64,000 bases of DNA, taken from positions 46,478-110,477 of the forward strand of contig QANZ01016320.1 in NCBI GenBank assembly GCA_003254925.1, read 5' to 3'. The notes under the pieces were generated by a model. It was not told where the DNA came from, ran no database searches, and saw nothing but the letters and a program-made list of their open reading frames with translations. The stretch is from Chamaecrista fasciculata. Taxonomy: Eukaryota > Streptophyta > Magnoliopsida > Fabales > Fabaceae. Each line of letters begins with the position of its first letter. Position 1 is the stretch's first letter. Both the position numbers and the translations under genes were made by a program. Shown one piece after another: positions 46,227-58,089 of the stretch.

Positions 46227-47019
46227 GGTTTAAGTGCACTTTTGGTCCCATAACTATGACAAAGGTTTCATTTTGGTCCCATAACTTTTTTTGTTGCAAT
46301 TTTGGTCCTTTAACTATGACAAAGGTTTCATTTTGGTCCCATAACTTTTTTTGTTGCAATTTTGGTCCCATAACTATGACAAAGGTTTCATTTTGGTCCT
46401 ATGACTTTTTTTGTTGCAATTTTGGTCCCATAACTTTTAAAAGGCTCCACTGTTAGTCCCTTTGGTGAATTCCATCCATATTTAGCCGTTAAGTATGACG
46501 TGGCATAGTGACTAGGATCATGATGTGGCAAAATAAGATGAAATGGACTGAAATAGGATCTATATGCAACATATTAAAACTTATATATACTCAACCACAA
46601 TATATACAAATAGTGGTACTTCCTCTTCCTCGTCACCCCAATGGGACTTCCTCTTCCTCGTTCCGCTTCCCGATTTGCCGTCGCCGCCGCTTTGGTCGTT
46701 CGACTCTGGCTGAGGATCCCATCGACTTTGTCGGTGCCTTTTGCTTGAAATCTCTTCTTCCCCACCAGATTACCACTCTTTGTATATATGGTGGTTGGGT
46801 ATAGATAAGTTTTAATATGTTGCAAATAGTTCCTATTTCAGTCCACTTCATCTTATTTTGCCACATTATGATCCTAGTTACTATGCCACGTCATACTTAA
46901 CGGCTAAATATGGATGGAATTCACCAAGGGACTAACGGTGGAACCTTTTGAGAAGTTATGGACCAAAATTGCAATAAAAAAAGTTGAGACTAAAATGAAA
47001 CCTTTGTCATAGTTATGGG
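46227..47019. mobile_element. Long-TIR Mutator-like MITE with GC-rich core; right end interrupted
   Basis: A left arm (about 46227-46618) and an inverted right arm (about 46783-47019) share GGTCC/GGACC-rich sequence and the ACTATGCCACGTCATACTTA segment. The left arm holds three 60-bp tandem units (46256-46435) of TTTCATTTTGGTCC(C/T)ATAACT type, where the right has one. The core (46619-46782) is strikingly GC-rich, with CCGTCGCCGCCGC, and looks like captured genic DNA. The right arm stops at a TAGGGATGG hAT element at 47020. Its outermost part is presumably beyond the gap. Confidence 0.65.
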
Positions 47020-47415
47020 TAGGGATGGCAATTTGGATCCCCATTTAGGATATCCGTCCGAATCCATTCGTAAAAAATATCCGGTATCCATCGGATACCG
47101 GATATCGGATAGGTACGGGTATTGAAAAATAAAAAACCAACTATCCGATATCCGTCCGAAATGAACGGATAGTTAGGGTATCCGGTATCCGATACCCTAT
47201 AATATAAATATTTTATTATATTTTATACATTTTTTATTATATTTTTAATTAATTTATTTTAATTAACGGATATTGGGTATCGGATATTGGATATATCCGA
47301 TTTTTTAATTAGGATATCCTATCCTATATCCATTATTTTCGGATATTTTGGATATTTAGGATATCCGTCGGATACCGGATATCGGATAGGATAGGATACG
47401 GATATTGAAAAGAAT
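47020..47415. mobile_element. hAT-type MITE (TAGGGATGGCAA family), truncated by gap
   Basis: It starts TAGGGATGGCAATTTGGATC and is filled with ATATCC/GGATAT motifs, as is the complete family member at 50950-51559. Its other end lies within the N run. It interrupts the inverted right arm of the previous element, so it inserted later. Confidence 0.7.
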
Positions 47416-47769
47416 NNNNNNNNNNNNNNNNNNNNNNNNNNNNNNNNNNNNNNNNNNNNNNNNNNNNNNNNNNNNNNNNNNNNNNNNNNNNNNNNNNNNN
47501 NNNNNNNNNNNNNNNNNNNNNNNNNNNNNNNNNNNNNNNNNNNNNNNNNNNNNNNNNNNNNNNNNNNNNNNNNNNNNNNNNNNNNNNNNNNNNNNNNNNN
47601 NNNNNNNNNNNNNNNNNNNNNNNNNNNNNNNNNNNNNNNNNNNNNNNNNNNNNNNNNNNNNNNNNNNNNNNNNNNNNNNNNNNNNNNNNNNNNNNNNNNN
47701 NNNNNNNNNNNNNNNNNNNNNNNNNNNNNNNNNNNNNNNNNNNNNNNNNNNNNNNNNNNNNNNNNNNNN
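47416..47769. other. Assembly gap (354 N)
   Basis: An unresolved run of N. The palindromic and repeat-rich flanks explain why assembly failed. Open frames spanning it are artefacts. Confidence 0.99.
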
Positions 47770-48404
47770 TTTTTTTTTTTTTTTTGTGGCCAGACTGCAT
47801 GCGTAGTTTCAGATACACACACAAACTGCACTTTCACGCGACAAATCGGCTGTCATTCCATCTGTATTTGCGGAGTTAAAACCCTCCTAAATCGTTCAAT
47901 CAACATTATTATCATTATCATTTAATTATGATCAACTAATGTATAGAGTTAACACTAATGACTAAGTTATGTATTTATATAAAAATACTAATATATATAT
48001 ATATATGTAGAGGAAGAACCATAGAGGATTGAAACCCGTTTTTTATATCGTTAATCTTTCGATATCCCTGATAATAATATATAATGATATATATAGATGG
48101 AGTGGTGCGTGATAGTTTGTTGGTTTCTTCTTTTCACATTTTTATTTTGGTAGCAACAGCAGCTAGCATTTGACATAAATGCACACATCAGACAAATACA
48201 GCAGTTAATCACTTAATTGTGTACAACGCTTGAATTTCTGAATATTTTAATTTCTACCAACTATGCTAATTCAGTCTCATTTCTAGAGATACGTTCTCAC
48301 CTGATTTCATGTTCCTTCATATCTTCCTATGATACGAGAAATTATCTGCTCCTCGAGTTTCGAAATCTTGGAGCAATTATAACGCGATATAACATTGGTG
48401 TCGC

Positions 48405-49225
48405 TTTAATTGTAAAATATCAATTTGGTCAAAAACTTATTTTAGTCCCTAATGTTTACCCAAAGCTCCTTTTTGGTCTCAATTTTTTTTTTGTTCCATT
48501 TGAGTCTTGACATTTCCTAAAAGTTTCATCGTTAGTCGGTTAACCTCTCACTATTGAATATTGTCATATTTCTATTGTTTTAAACCTGAATGCAATTAAA
48601 TCAAAGCTACAGATTAAATTTGATGGGTTCTTTCTTTACCTAGTTGGAATGCAGTCATCAGCAAACAAGGTCAAACAAAACATAAAATCGGCCCAAAAAT
48701 GGGTCATTTGTTTTAGGAATTTTGTCATATCTCTCTCGTTTCAAGTCTAAATGTAACGGAATCGAAGTTACAAGTTATTTCTTTGTCTAGTTGGGACCAT
48801 TGACAAATGAAGTCAAATAGTACTTCGAAAGTTAATATTGATGTTTTGATTTGACCAAACTGATTTTCGAAGTATTATTTGATGTTGTTTGCTAACGGAC
48901 CCAACCGGATAGATAAAAAAACTCATAAAGCATGAATAAATATGACCAAATTTATGAAACAAACAGCCCGATTTCATGCTTGAATTGATCTTGTTTGCTA
49001 ATGACTCCAACTAGGCAAAGAAAAAAGTCATCAAATTTAGCTAATTTAATCACATTCAGATTTGAAACAGAAGAGATATGACCATATTCAATAGTTATGA
49101 ACCAATGATGAAACTTTTAAAAAATATTGAGGACTTAAACAGAGCAAAAAAATATATTAGGAACCAAAATGAAACTTTGAATAAATATTATGGTCCAAAA
49201 TAGATTTTTGACCTATCAATTTTAC
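48405..49225. mobile_element. Long-inverted-repeat MITE (Mutator-like), about 820 bp
   Basis: The outer ends TGTAAAATATCAATTTGGTC and, inverted, TGTAAAATTGATAGGTC match. Inner segments also mirror each other (TTGTTTGCTAATGACTCCAA near 48990 against TTGGAATGCAGTCATCAGC near 48645). The arms are about 300 bp and imperfect. No transposase frame is present, and I could not define a clean target duplication. Confidence 0.55.
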
Positions 49226-49516
49226 ATTTGATTGAAATTAGATTTAGAAGGCAAAGCCCGACTCACTTACTACACGCTGTGACGGACCAAAACTTGGAAG
49301 TTCCAAATGCCAATAATAATTAAAAAAGAACTTGGAAATAAACTTTACAAATCATAGAATATATTAATACATTTATGTTTAGAAATTAAACTATATTAAT
49401 CATGGTGCATGTTGAGTGAATAAATGAAACAGAGCATCAAGAGAAACTTAAAGGCAAAAATATGAGGAGAAAGTTTTATGAAGGGATAGCGCTGGGTTTG
49501 GTTGACATGAATGAAC

Positions 49517-50130
49517 CAGTGTTGTCAAAATCGGATCGGACTGAACAGTCCGACCATCATCCGAATGTGAAAGCGAGTAGGTTCGACAAAAAAAACTAAA
49601 TTGTCGGTTGGATCGGAGTGAACTGGTTTTAACCGGACAAAATCGGCGAACCGGGGTCAAACCGCTGGACCGAACCGGCGGTCCAACTATTTTTTTTTAA
49701 AAAATCTCAATTTTTTATCTTATGCTCTCTATTCATTTTCTTATTTGGTCATCTTCCTCTATTTTGTGTTGAACTTAAAATTTGAGGGTCGAAATGTTAA
49801 ATTTAATTAACTATTATGAATTTATGACTTATTAGATTTTGTTTAAGATACATTAAGTCCATTCACTTGCTTGAAAAAATGCATTTAATCTATAATCTTT
49901 AGTAGTGGAGAGAAAAATTATATTATTTAGATGAAAAAATGTATTTAGTAATAAATTAAATGCATCTCTTAAACCACAAACAAAAAATATATAATATTTA
50001 TATTTAATATATTAAAAATAATTATTTATTGAGTCATCCGGTCCGACCGATAGTTCAACCGATTAAACCAATCAGACCGTGAACCGAATGCTTGTCCGAG
50101 TCTCTATCCGGTTCGGTTTTGACAACACTG
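49517..50130. mobile_element. hAT-type MITE, 614 bp, exact 8-bp target duplication
   Basis: The terminal inverted repeat is CAGTGTTGTCAAAA at 49517 and its complement ending at 50130. The flanking duplication GAATGAAC is exact (49509-49516 and 50131-50138). The ends carry CCGGTT-type motifs, as the MITE at 30126-30652 does, but the terminal bases differ, so it is a sister family. Confidence 0.9.
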
Positions 50131-50949
50131 GAATGAACATGAAGTGATGAGGTGGCACTCGTAGGTACGTGGCAGTGTCATGTAGGGTTGTTACTTGTGA
50201 CGGTGAGAGAGAGTTCACTTTCCATTCAATAATGGGATCGTGACTGCATTTCTTCCATCTCCCAAAATTGTATTGGCCACAACACAACACATACAGCACA
50301 GCACCACACGCAAATATATTAATCTGCGGGACACATTCTTGGGTTTAATCAACATATTATATATATATATATGTATTCTTCTTCCCGAGCCTTGTGGTAA
50401 TGCATTATTGTTTTGTGTTATGTGTAAACAAAGTCAAAATATGGTCCATTTTATTCAATTCGGGGCCTAGTAGTGAGTTGTGACAGATCTTGTTCTGTTT
50501 CAATGCACAGTGCCTTTCATTCCATTCTTGCAATACTCCACTCTGCAAACCCCACGAAATTAAAATCCCACGACTACCAAACCAAAAGCCAACGAATCTG
50601 GACAAAAATAAGTCGCAATCTGAAACCCTCAAATGCATCCTGAACCACATGGGAAGTGTTATCGTTTAACAACCGAGTCTCTTTGATTACTCCTTTTAAG
50701 CTCAAACTAACACAGGATTATCTATATGTATATGTACCAAGCTAGGACAATATTCAGCTTGAGTTTTGCTTGATTAGTCTATCTTTGATCTCGTTCTAAC
50801 TCTTCATTGCTATAGAGTCATAGAGTACTCTATAAGATAATAAGATATGCATGTGTGTGTGAAAACTTAATTTGGGGACCATGCGGTCTCACATGGGCCG
50901 TAAACATTGACTTCTAGCTAATAAAGTCAACAAAATTCTAAATCCCAAT

Positions 50950-51559
50950 TAGGGATGACAACGGATAGGGTATCCAGTAATTTTGTCACTATCCGTATCC
51001 GTATCCGTTCACTCTATCCAATATCCGTACCCTATTCGTATCCGATAAATTAGTATCCGTATCCTATCTGATATCCGGTATCCGAAATATCCGAAAAAAG
51101 TATAAATATAGGATAGGGTATCCTATTTTATAAATTGGATATAGAGAGTACCCGATATCCAATACCCACTAACTAAAATAAATAAATAAAATTATGATTT
51201 ATTTATATTTTAAATTTCTTTTTTAAAATAAAACAATTAAATATAAAGTAACTAAAAAATATTATATATAAAAAATATAAATATAATTAAATAATTATAT
51301 AGAAGATATTAAATTGAATGGAAAATATAAAAATTAAATAAATAATAGGGTATCGGATATCGGATACCCTAACTATCCGTTCATTTCAAACGGATATAAG
51401 GTATCCGAAGGTAATATCCGTATTCGCCCAATATCCAAAAAATATTTAATTTTCGCTATCCATATCCTATCCGATATCCGGTATCCGTCGGATACCGGAT
51501 AATTTTTTCGGACGGATATGGACGGATACCCGAAATACTCTCAACCATTGCCATCCCTA
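50950..51559. mobile_element. hAT-type MITE (TAGGGATG family), 610 bp, exact 8-bp target duplication
   Basis: The element begins TAGGGATGACAACGGATAGG, and its inverted end is TAGGGATGGCAATGG. The duplication ATCCCAAT is exact (50942-50949 and 51560-51567). Repeated GGATA/TATCC motifs fill both arms; the middle is A+T. Confidence 0.9.
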
Positions 51560-53278
51560 ATCCCAATACCCAAATTGCCCTTGTTCTTCTTCTGCTTGTC
51601 TTTTCCGGTATCCTTAAAAGTGATGAAAGAAGCTTCGTTAATCTCCTTGAAACTCAAGCACGGACACCGTAACAAACATTCACACATCATCCCTAGGTAC
51701 AACCACCCCCACTCAATACTCAAAGTCAATACTAATCCCTCTATTTAGTTTAACACTTCGATGCCATTGCTAACCTAATATCTCCCATCTTCAACTTAAA
51801 AAGAAAACATGGATAATTAATGATATATAATCCTTCTCATTGGTCATCAAACACAATAGTTTCCAAGTACTTACCCACTGTTCCTCTATGAATGAACGAC
51901 TAGAATATAGTGATTGTCTGACGGAGTTGACCAAAAAAAAGAAAGAGTACATAGTGATGACTTTACTATTTAACCATTGTTATAATTTAAGTAGGACATA
52001 ATACTAATAATACTAAAGAACATAAAAGTAAAACATTTTAAAAAAAATATAATTTTAATATTATGTACATTTATAATTTTTTCTGTAGTTATACACGTGA
52101 AAATTTTGACAAAAAATAAGTTTCACATTTCTTTAGATACAGGAGTATTTGTAAATAAAAATTGTAATACATACTCTATTGATAATCATTTTCATTATTT
52201 TTCCAAGAAATGTGACATTTTTCTACAAGAAAATATGTTTTTCAGCTATTCGGTGATGCTTAGAATATTATATCGAAACATACATGGTTAATTAATTAAC
52301 TCAGATATAGTACATGTTTAAGGAAGAGCAAAACCAAAAAGCATGTTTTTCTCAATTTTATAATTTTGGTTTGAAATTTGTAGTGTTCATAGGCAAGGTA
52401 AGTACGAATGTGTTGATTATGGAGACAGAAAAAGGAAAACCATTCTTCCCATTTGGGTGTTTAGTTGTATTATTGACTCGGCTTTATGCAGCACGGAAAG
52501 TGAGTACCAATGTTTATGTACCACAGGCACAACCAAAGAATCCCACCACCACTAAAGTTCAAAAGAAAGAAACTTATAAAAAGAGGGCCACTTCTCAGCC
52601 TTTCCTCTCCAAAACCCTCCCTTTTTTTTTATTTCTTCTTTCCCTTCCTTTTCCCCTTTTTTCATATCTTCTCTGTGTCCTATGCTTCCTTCTATTTTTT
52701 CCAGATGTCTCCTATCTTTCTTTCTTTGTCCTTTTCAAACTCACCTATGGGACCAGCCCTTCAGATTGGAAATGGAATAGAATAGAATGTGGTCGCAGCA
52801 CCACCGAAACCTAACTTCAAATTTTGTGATTTCAAACCAAATGCAACTTACTTACTTATCCCCTTATGGGATATATCTCTGACAAATCACAAACTTACAT
52901 TCAATTTAAAATTTTACCTTTTCAAGTTTAGGTGCATTAATTAAGCATCGGGGATGATGCAAAGGTTCCTTAGAAGTCAACCCGCTGGACTTGCGTTTGA
53001 TGAAATCATCGTAATTAATATATATATATAATAAATCTTCTCACAACAGTTGGACTATTTTGACAGCTTTGGGCACACAAGACTCGGTAATTTCAAGTTA
53101 TCAATATAATATCTAATGTCATTTAATTTCTCTCTGTGCCAGATTTATTATACCACATTATTATCACCCCCTTCATTTCTGAATTCTCATTTTTCGTTCT
53201 TCCCTCTCCCCCTTTCTCTCTCTCTCTTTGACTTTCAGGCTCAATCGACAGTGAAAACAAGATGGATCTTGAAACTGT

Positions 53279-54673
53279 ATGATTGATTACTTACATATCT
53301 TAGGAGTGTCTGGTGAGTTCTCTGATTCTGAAGAAATGGGTAGATATTACAGTACTTCTCTGCCTCCATCACCCGCACCATCATTCATCATTTCTCATCC
53401 AGACCCAAATCCTTCAGCATCTTATAATGTTGATAGTTTCGTGAATTTAAACGACAAGGTAAGCCCTAGTATACTCCTCATCATTATAATCCTAGCCATT
53501 GTTTTCTTCGTCTCTGGGTTGCTCCACCTTCTGGTTCGATTCCTCTGGAGACCCCAAACCAGAGAACCAGACGATTATTTAGATAATGTGACTGCTCTTC
53601 AAGGCCAATTGCAACAACTATTCCATCTCCACGATGCTGGGGTTGACCAATCCTACATAGACACCCTCCCTGTGTTCCATTACAAAGCCATCATAGGATT
53701 GAAGAACCCTTTCGATTGCGCCGTGTGTTTATGCGAGTTTGAACCCGAAGATCAGCTCAGATTGTTACCCAAATGTAGTCACGCTTTTCACGTGGATTGC
53801 ATAGACACATGGCTCTTGTCACATTCCACTTGCCCTCTCTGTAGAGCCACTTTGCTTCCTGATTTCTCACCCACCACTAATTTCTCTCCCTTCGTCTTTG
53901 TTCTAGAATCTGGGAGTGATACTTCCAGAGAGATTGTTCCAGAAAGAGAGAACAATGCTGTTGGGAGGACCAGCACTCATTCTCGTGAATTCGGATCCAC
54001 ACGTGTGGATTTGTCTCACAAATCCGATGATTTAACCTCCGATGTGATTACTGTGAAGCTGGGGAAGTTTAGGAATGTGGATAATAATAACGGTGGTGAA
54101 GGAAGTAGTGTCGTCGTTAACAGTATTTCCGATGCCAGAAGGTGTTTTTCGATGGGGTCGTTTGCTTATGTGATGGAGGAGAATTCTTCACTTCAGGTAC
54201 CAGTAAGAGCCACGACGAAGAAGCCGGCGAGCAAAAAAGCTGCTTTGCCTTTAACACCGGGACATAGGTACGCTATGTCGGAGTGTGACTGTGAATCCAA
54301 CAGAGATTTCAAATTCGTGGGGTTGGATCATGCAACGAGGAGTAATGAGATTTTTTCTGGGGGTGCTGCCATTGGAGGAAGCAGAAAGGAGAGTTTCTCT
54401 GTTTCGAAGATTTGGCTTCAGGAGAAGAAGCCAAATAATGAAAGAGTGGGGGATTCATCATCGTCGTCTTCAAGAAGGGCTGTGTCGTTTAGATTCTCAG
54501 GGCCATCCAACAAGAACGGGAAATTGGAGAAATGGGAAAACGATGAAGAAAACCAGAGTTGTTACAGTGTTGATTCTCAGGGCAGAGCACCGTCTTTTGC
54601 GAGAAGGACTCTGCTTTGGCTTACTGGAAGACAGAACAAGGTTGTTCATTCGTCATCTGCTTCAAACTCTTAG
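53279..54673 (+). CDS. ATL: RING-H2 E3 ubiquitin ligase, ATL46/ATL47/ATL13 type
   Basis: Single exon, 464 residues from the first in-frame ATG; a second candidate start is 53336 (MGRYYS). Order: Pro/Ser-rich N-terminus; one transmembrane segment at about 62-88 ([20 protein letters not shown]); [19 protein letters not shown] at about 115-133 containing the GLD-like motif; RING-H2 at 147-188 (CAVC...[13 protein letters not shown]...CPLC) with all eight metal ligands and the ATL-type Pro and Trp; a long polar tail with [11 protein letters not shown] and a C-terminal [21 protein letters not shown]. By family knowledge ATLs are membrane E3 ligases that transfer ubiquitin from an E2. The substrate is unknown. 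The KVSPSIL start of the membrane segment and the tail motifs fit the ATL46/47/13 clade. Intronless structure is typical. Confidence 0.93.
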   Translation: MIDYLHILGVSGEFSDSEEMGRYYSTSLPPSPAPSFIISHPDPNPSASYNVDSFVNLNDKVSPSILLIIIILAIVFFVSGLLHLLVRFLWRPQTREPDDYLDNVTALQGQLQQLFHLHDAGVDQSYIDTLPVFHYKAIIGLKNPFDCAVCLCEFEPEDQLRLLPKCSHAFHVDCIDTWLLSHSTCPLCRATLLPDFSPTTNFSPFVFVLESGSDTSREIVPERENNAVGRTSTHSREFGSTRVDLSHKSDDLTSDVITVKLGKFRNVDNNNGGEGSSVVVNSISDARRCFSMGSFAYVMEENSSLQVPVRATTKKPASKKAALPLTPGHRYAMSECDCESNRDFKFVGLDHATRSNEIFSGGAAIGGSRKESFSVSKIWLQEKKPNNERVGDSSSSSSRRAVSFRFSGPSNKNGKLEKWENDEENQSCYSVDSQGRAPSFARRTLLWLTGRQNKVVHSSSASNS

Positions 54674-56392
54674 TTTCTTTTCCCACATTCTTTCTTCCAT
54701 TTTGTATAATTCTGGGATCTAGATGTGTTCAATTACAATATCAGTTGTAGAACTAGAAAAGTTTGGGTTTCTGGCGGAGAGTAAAATTGTAGGAGGGATT
54801 CTTTCTTTTGTTTCCCCTCTTCATTGATTTATGTGTTTTGGTGGTCACATGATGATGTTAGAAATTAGCTACCTCTCAGTTTTCACTTGATAATACAAGC
54901 TTCAGAATATTTGTAAGTTGTGTAAGATCCTTTGTTTCGTTACTTCTGTTCAGGGAATCAGACAGCACTTTGAATTCCAGAAAAGGTTTCACTTTCAAAG
55001 CCCTTCCGTTTTGAAATTTGGTTTGCATTTGCTATACGTACCATTGATTTCACATAATTCCAGATGGACCTATTTTTCCAAAAATGACAAAACAAGCCGA
55101 AAGACTAAAATTTCTCCTCTCCCATCTTTTGAGAAGTCAACGGTAATATTATTAAGTTTTTTTCTTACATAACTCACTGGATTACTTGTATTATGCCTTA
55201 AGATTTTAGAACGTATTTGAAAGTAATGTTTCTGACAAAATCAAGCATTCTTTAGTGCAGTAGTATTTCCTTGGATTTTAATTTGTTTTCCATTTTAATT
55301 AAAGGTGTAATCAAGTGGGAAAGATATGTTTAATTGTTTACTCTTAACAAAAGGTCAAAAGTTTCGATTATTTTTTTTATGGAAAAAAGTTTTGACTATT
55401 GATTTTTTATATTGAATAATTTTAAATTTTTGGACAAATTATATTACCTTTTGAAATACTGGCAAATTAGTTAAAATATTAGTCATTATTGTAGATATCC
55501 TCGTTTAATTAAAAAAAGTATTTGAAAATAATAATTATGACAAAATCAAGTAATATAGACAATTATTGTTTAATATTTATGTAGCTTTTAAAATATAATA
55601 AAATATATTTGAATTTGTAAGTTTTTAATTTTTTTTACTATGTTTATTTATATATTTTAATATTAATCTGCTTGCAACTTATTGTATGAAATAAATATTT
55701 AAAAAGTAATTATAATTTTTAACCGACCATTGTAAAGGACTCAAAAAAAAAAAAGATATACAACTAGGAACACTGGTTGGAAAACTCATACTAGCAATCA
55801 CTCGAGTAATTAATCTATCATAATACTGATTAAGTAAACACAAATATTAATTTTACAATAGATTAATGCTAATCCACACAAAAATTCCAACAGGAAAGAG
55901 TTGTGAACAAGCACAAAAAATGGAGATTGGTTGTAGTTGACAAAGAAAAACACAAAACTGTCTAAACTGGACTAAAAGTGTATAAAATGGACTATGAAGA
56001 TTGGTTCTTTGTTTTGACAACATGAAAATGACCAAATTGTGATGCACAAAACTGCCTAAAGTAGACTAAAAGTGTCTAAAAGATTTGATGCCACATAGAA
56101 AGGACTAAAAGTGTATAAAATGGACTAAAAGTGCTTTTTCTGTAAAAAATTTAACGAAAAATTACACAAGAACTGCTTCTGTTTAACAGCGAAACACACA
56201 GGTACCTAATGTGCAACTTTTGAAACCACACATCATAAAAGTGAGATTAGATTAAATCACAGGTATCTTTTTATTGTATTTTACCCTACTTTAAAAGAAT
56301 ACTTAAGAAAAGAGGATTGGTTCTCTATATATATATAAAGTTAAAATGATCTTTAAAGCTTTAACTTAAGGACGTGGGACTTCAACACAATA
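54674..56392. other. 3' flank of ATL gene and AT-rich intergenic DNA
   Basis: After the stop codon there is a plausible 3'-UTR of a few hundred bases. The rest is AT-rich, with a possible micro-insertion at 55357-55400 (two mismatches in a 16-bp repeat, so weak) and a fragment near 56315-56390 (GTGGGACTTCAACAC) related to the TRIM-like LTR at 34395-34583. Confidence 0.5.
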
Positions 56393-56401
56393 TTGATAGA
56401 A

Positions 56402-57086
56402 GGCTGAAGTGCGAATTTGGTCCTATAACTTTGCTCCAGTTCCCAAATCAGTCCTATAACTTTTTTTGTCTCGAATTTGGTCCTATAACTTTGCTCTAGT
56501 TCCCAAATCAGTCCTATAACTTTTTTTGACTCAGTTTTGGTCCCATATGTTTTGAAAACCTCCCACCGTTAGTCCTCTGTCTATTTTAAATTACAATTTA
56601 GTCCTGAAAACTTCAAGTCCCTTTCACTTTAGTCCCTGATTATCAAAATGAAAGTGAAAGAGCATCCCTAAAGATTCTCAAACCTTACATCTTGGTCCCT
56701 AATCCATGAATTCTTCATGAAATTGAAGAGAAATGCAAAAAAAAAAAAACAAAAATTAAAAGCAAATGATAGAGGGACCAAAATTGAAAACGCAAAAATT
56801 TAAAACCCACCGGAAATGATAGATGCTCTTTCACTTTTATTTTGATAGTTAGGGACTAAAATGAAAGGGACTTGAAGTTTTCAAGACTAAACTGTAATTT
56901 AAAATAGACAGAGGACTAATGGTGGGAGGTTTTCAAAACATATGGGACCAAAACTGAGACAAAAAAAGTTGTAGGACTGATTTGGGAACTGGAGCAAAGT
57001 TACAGGACCAAATTCGAGACAAAAGAAGTTATAGGACTGATTTGGGAACTGGAGCAAAGTTATAGGACCAAATTCGCACTTTGGCC
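56402..57086. mobile_element. Mutator-like MITE, 685 bp, long TIRs, 9-bp target duplication
   Basis: The arms of about 260-300 bp are inverted copies beginning GGC(T/C)(G/A)AAGTGCGAATTTGG. The flanks TTGATAGAA (56393-56401) and TTGAAAGAA (57087-57095) differ at one base and have the 9-bp size typical of Mutator transposition. Each arm contains two tandem copies of the CCCAAATCAGTCCTATAACT segment. Transcription would give a long hairpin RNA. Confidence 0.85.
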
Positions 57087-57781
57087 TTGAAAGAATTTGC
57101 ATTGATTTGTTAGAACTTAGAAGTAGTAATTTGTTAGTGTTGTGGTGGGGATGTAACGTGTAGGAGAGGGGGAGGGGAGTGTTAATGATAAGCGTGAGAG
57201 ATGAGAGAAGTGGTTGGAATTGATATTGAATTAAATGGAATGTGTGGGATGGATCATAATAAATAAAAAGCATGGAAATGAGAATTCAAATTCAAATTGA
57301 AATTGAAGAAAATTTGATCATAATTGATGGTGTCAGTGTCCACCTTGCATATTGGCTGGGCTGGCCCTTCACTGCTAATCAATGTTAGCGGGAATTTGGA
57401 AGCAAGCCACATTGTGAAACCACGCCACAGCATTCAATACAAACCATTTTCAAAAGTTTTATTTAAAAAATAAAATAAAATAAAAATAAATTGTTGAGTT
57501 TGAAAAGGTGGGCCAAAATGCAAAAGGGTCTCGTGAAGGGAGTAAACTCTAAATACATTAAAGGCTGTGGTTAATAATGTGAGGGAAAGCAGTTGGAGGG
57601 CGCTGTCTGATGTTATTTGCGGCACACATGACACACCTAACACTTTTTCCTTCATAGTTTCAGCCTTCAACTTTACTCTTAAATGTTATACGTATATAAC
57701 AATCCCAACTCAAATGTCAAATATTTCAAGCCTTACAACACGCCACACCACTCTCAAATATTTCACTTTCTTTATTTAATA

Positions 57782-58055
57782 CTCCCTCCGTTCCTATATA
57801 TTTGATGTTTAAGGTAAATACACACAGACCAAGGAAATGATTAGCTCACCTAAAATGAAGACAAAAATGAGGTATAAAGACTAAACTATCCTTATTAAAT
57901 TACTTGGAAAATGTTTATTCATTTATGACTCTACTATATTTAATAGGGATAGAATGGTAAAAGAATAATTAATGCTCTCTTGAAGTTATAAAACATCAGA
58001 TATTTTGGAATAAAAAAAGTTCTCCAGAAAAGCAGATATTCAGGAACGGAGGGAG
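57782..58055. mobile_element. Stowaway (Tc1/mariner) MITE, 274 bp
   Basis: The termini CTCCCTCCGTTCC and GGAACGGAGGGAG are perfect inverted repeats and the Stowaway hallmark. TA dinucleotides flank both ends (57780-57781 and 58056-58057). The inside is AT-rich and non-coding. Confidence 0.96.
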
Positions 58056-58089
58056 TACAAGATATTTAACCCGATTTCACTTGTAAAAA

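Larger units (their letters stand above)
45431..53278. other. Gene-poor MITE-rich block with assembly gap
   Basis: Contains three MITE types (46227-47019, 47020 onward, 48405-49225, 49517-50130, 50950-51559) and the N run. The remaining stretches, such as 47770-48400 and 51570-53278, show only short, low-complexity or unrecognised frames. The last few hundred bases are the pyrimidine-rich upstream region of the ATL gene. Confidence 0.6.

Noticed and set aside
46256-46456. Protein with three 20-residue repeats
   Set aside because: The repeats are 60-bp tandem units of a MITE arm; not a gene.
47319-47837. Long open frames across the N run
   Set aside because: Artefacts of translating N as sequence.
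52314-52814. 166-codon open frame upstream of the ATL gene
   Set aside because: Rich in Phe/Leu from T-rich DNA, no domain, no conserved start; looks like chance or leader sequence.
53788-53976. Antisense frame within the ATL gene
   Set aside because: Shadow of the RING-H2 coding sequence.
55357-55400. Possible micro-insertion TTTTTTATGG
   Set aside because: The flanking 16-bp repeats differ at two positions in A/T-rich DNA; kept out of the main list.
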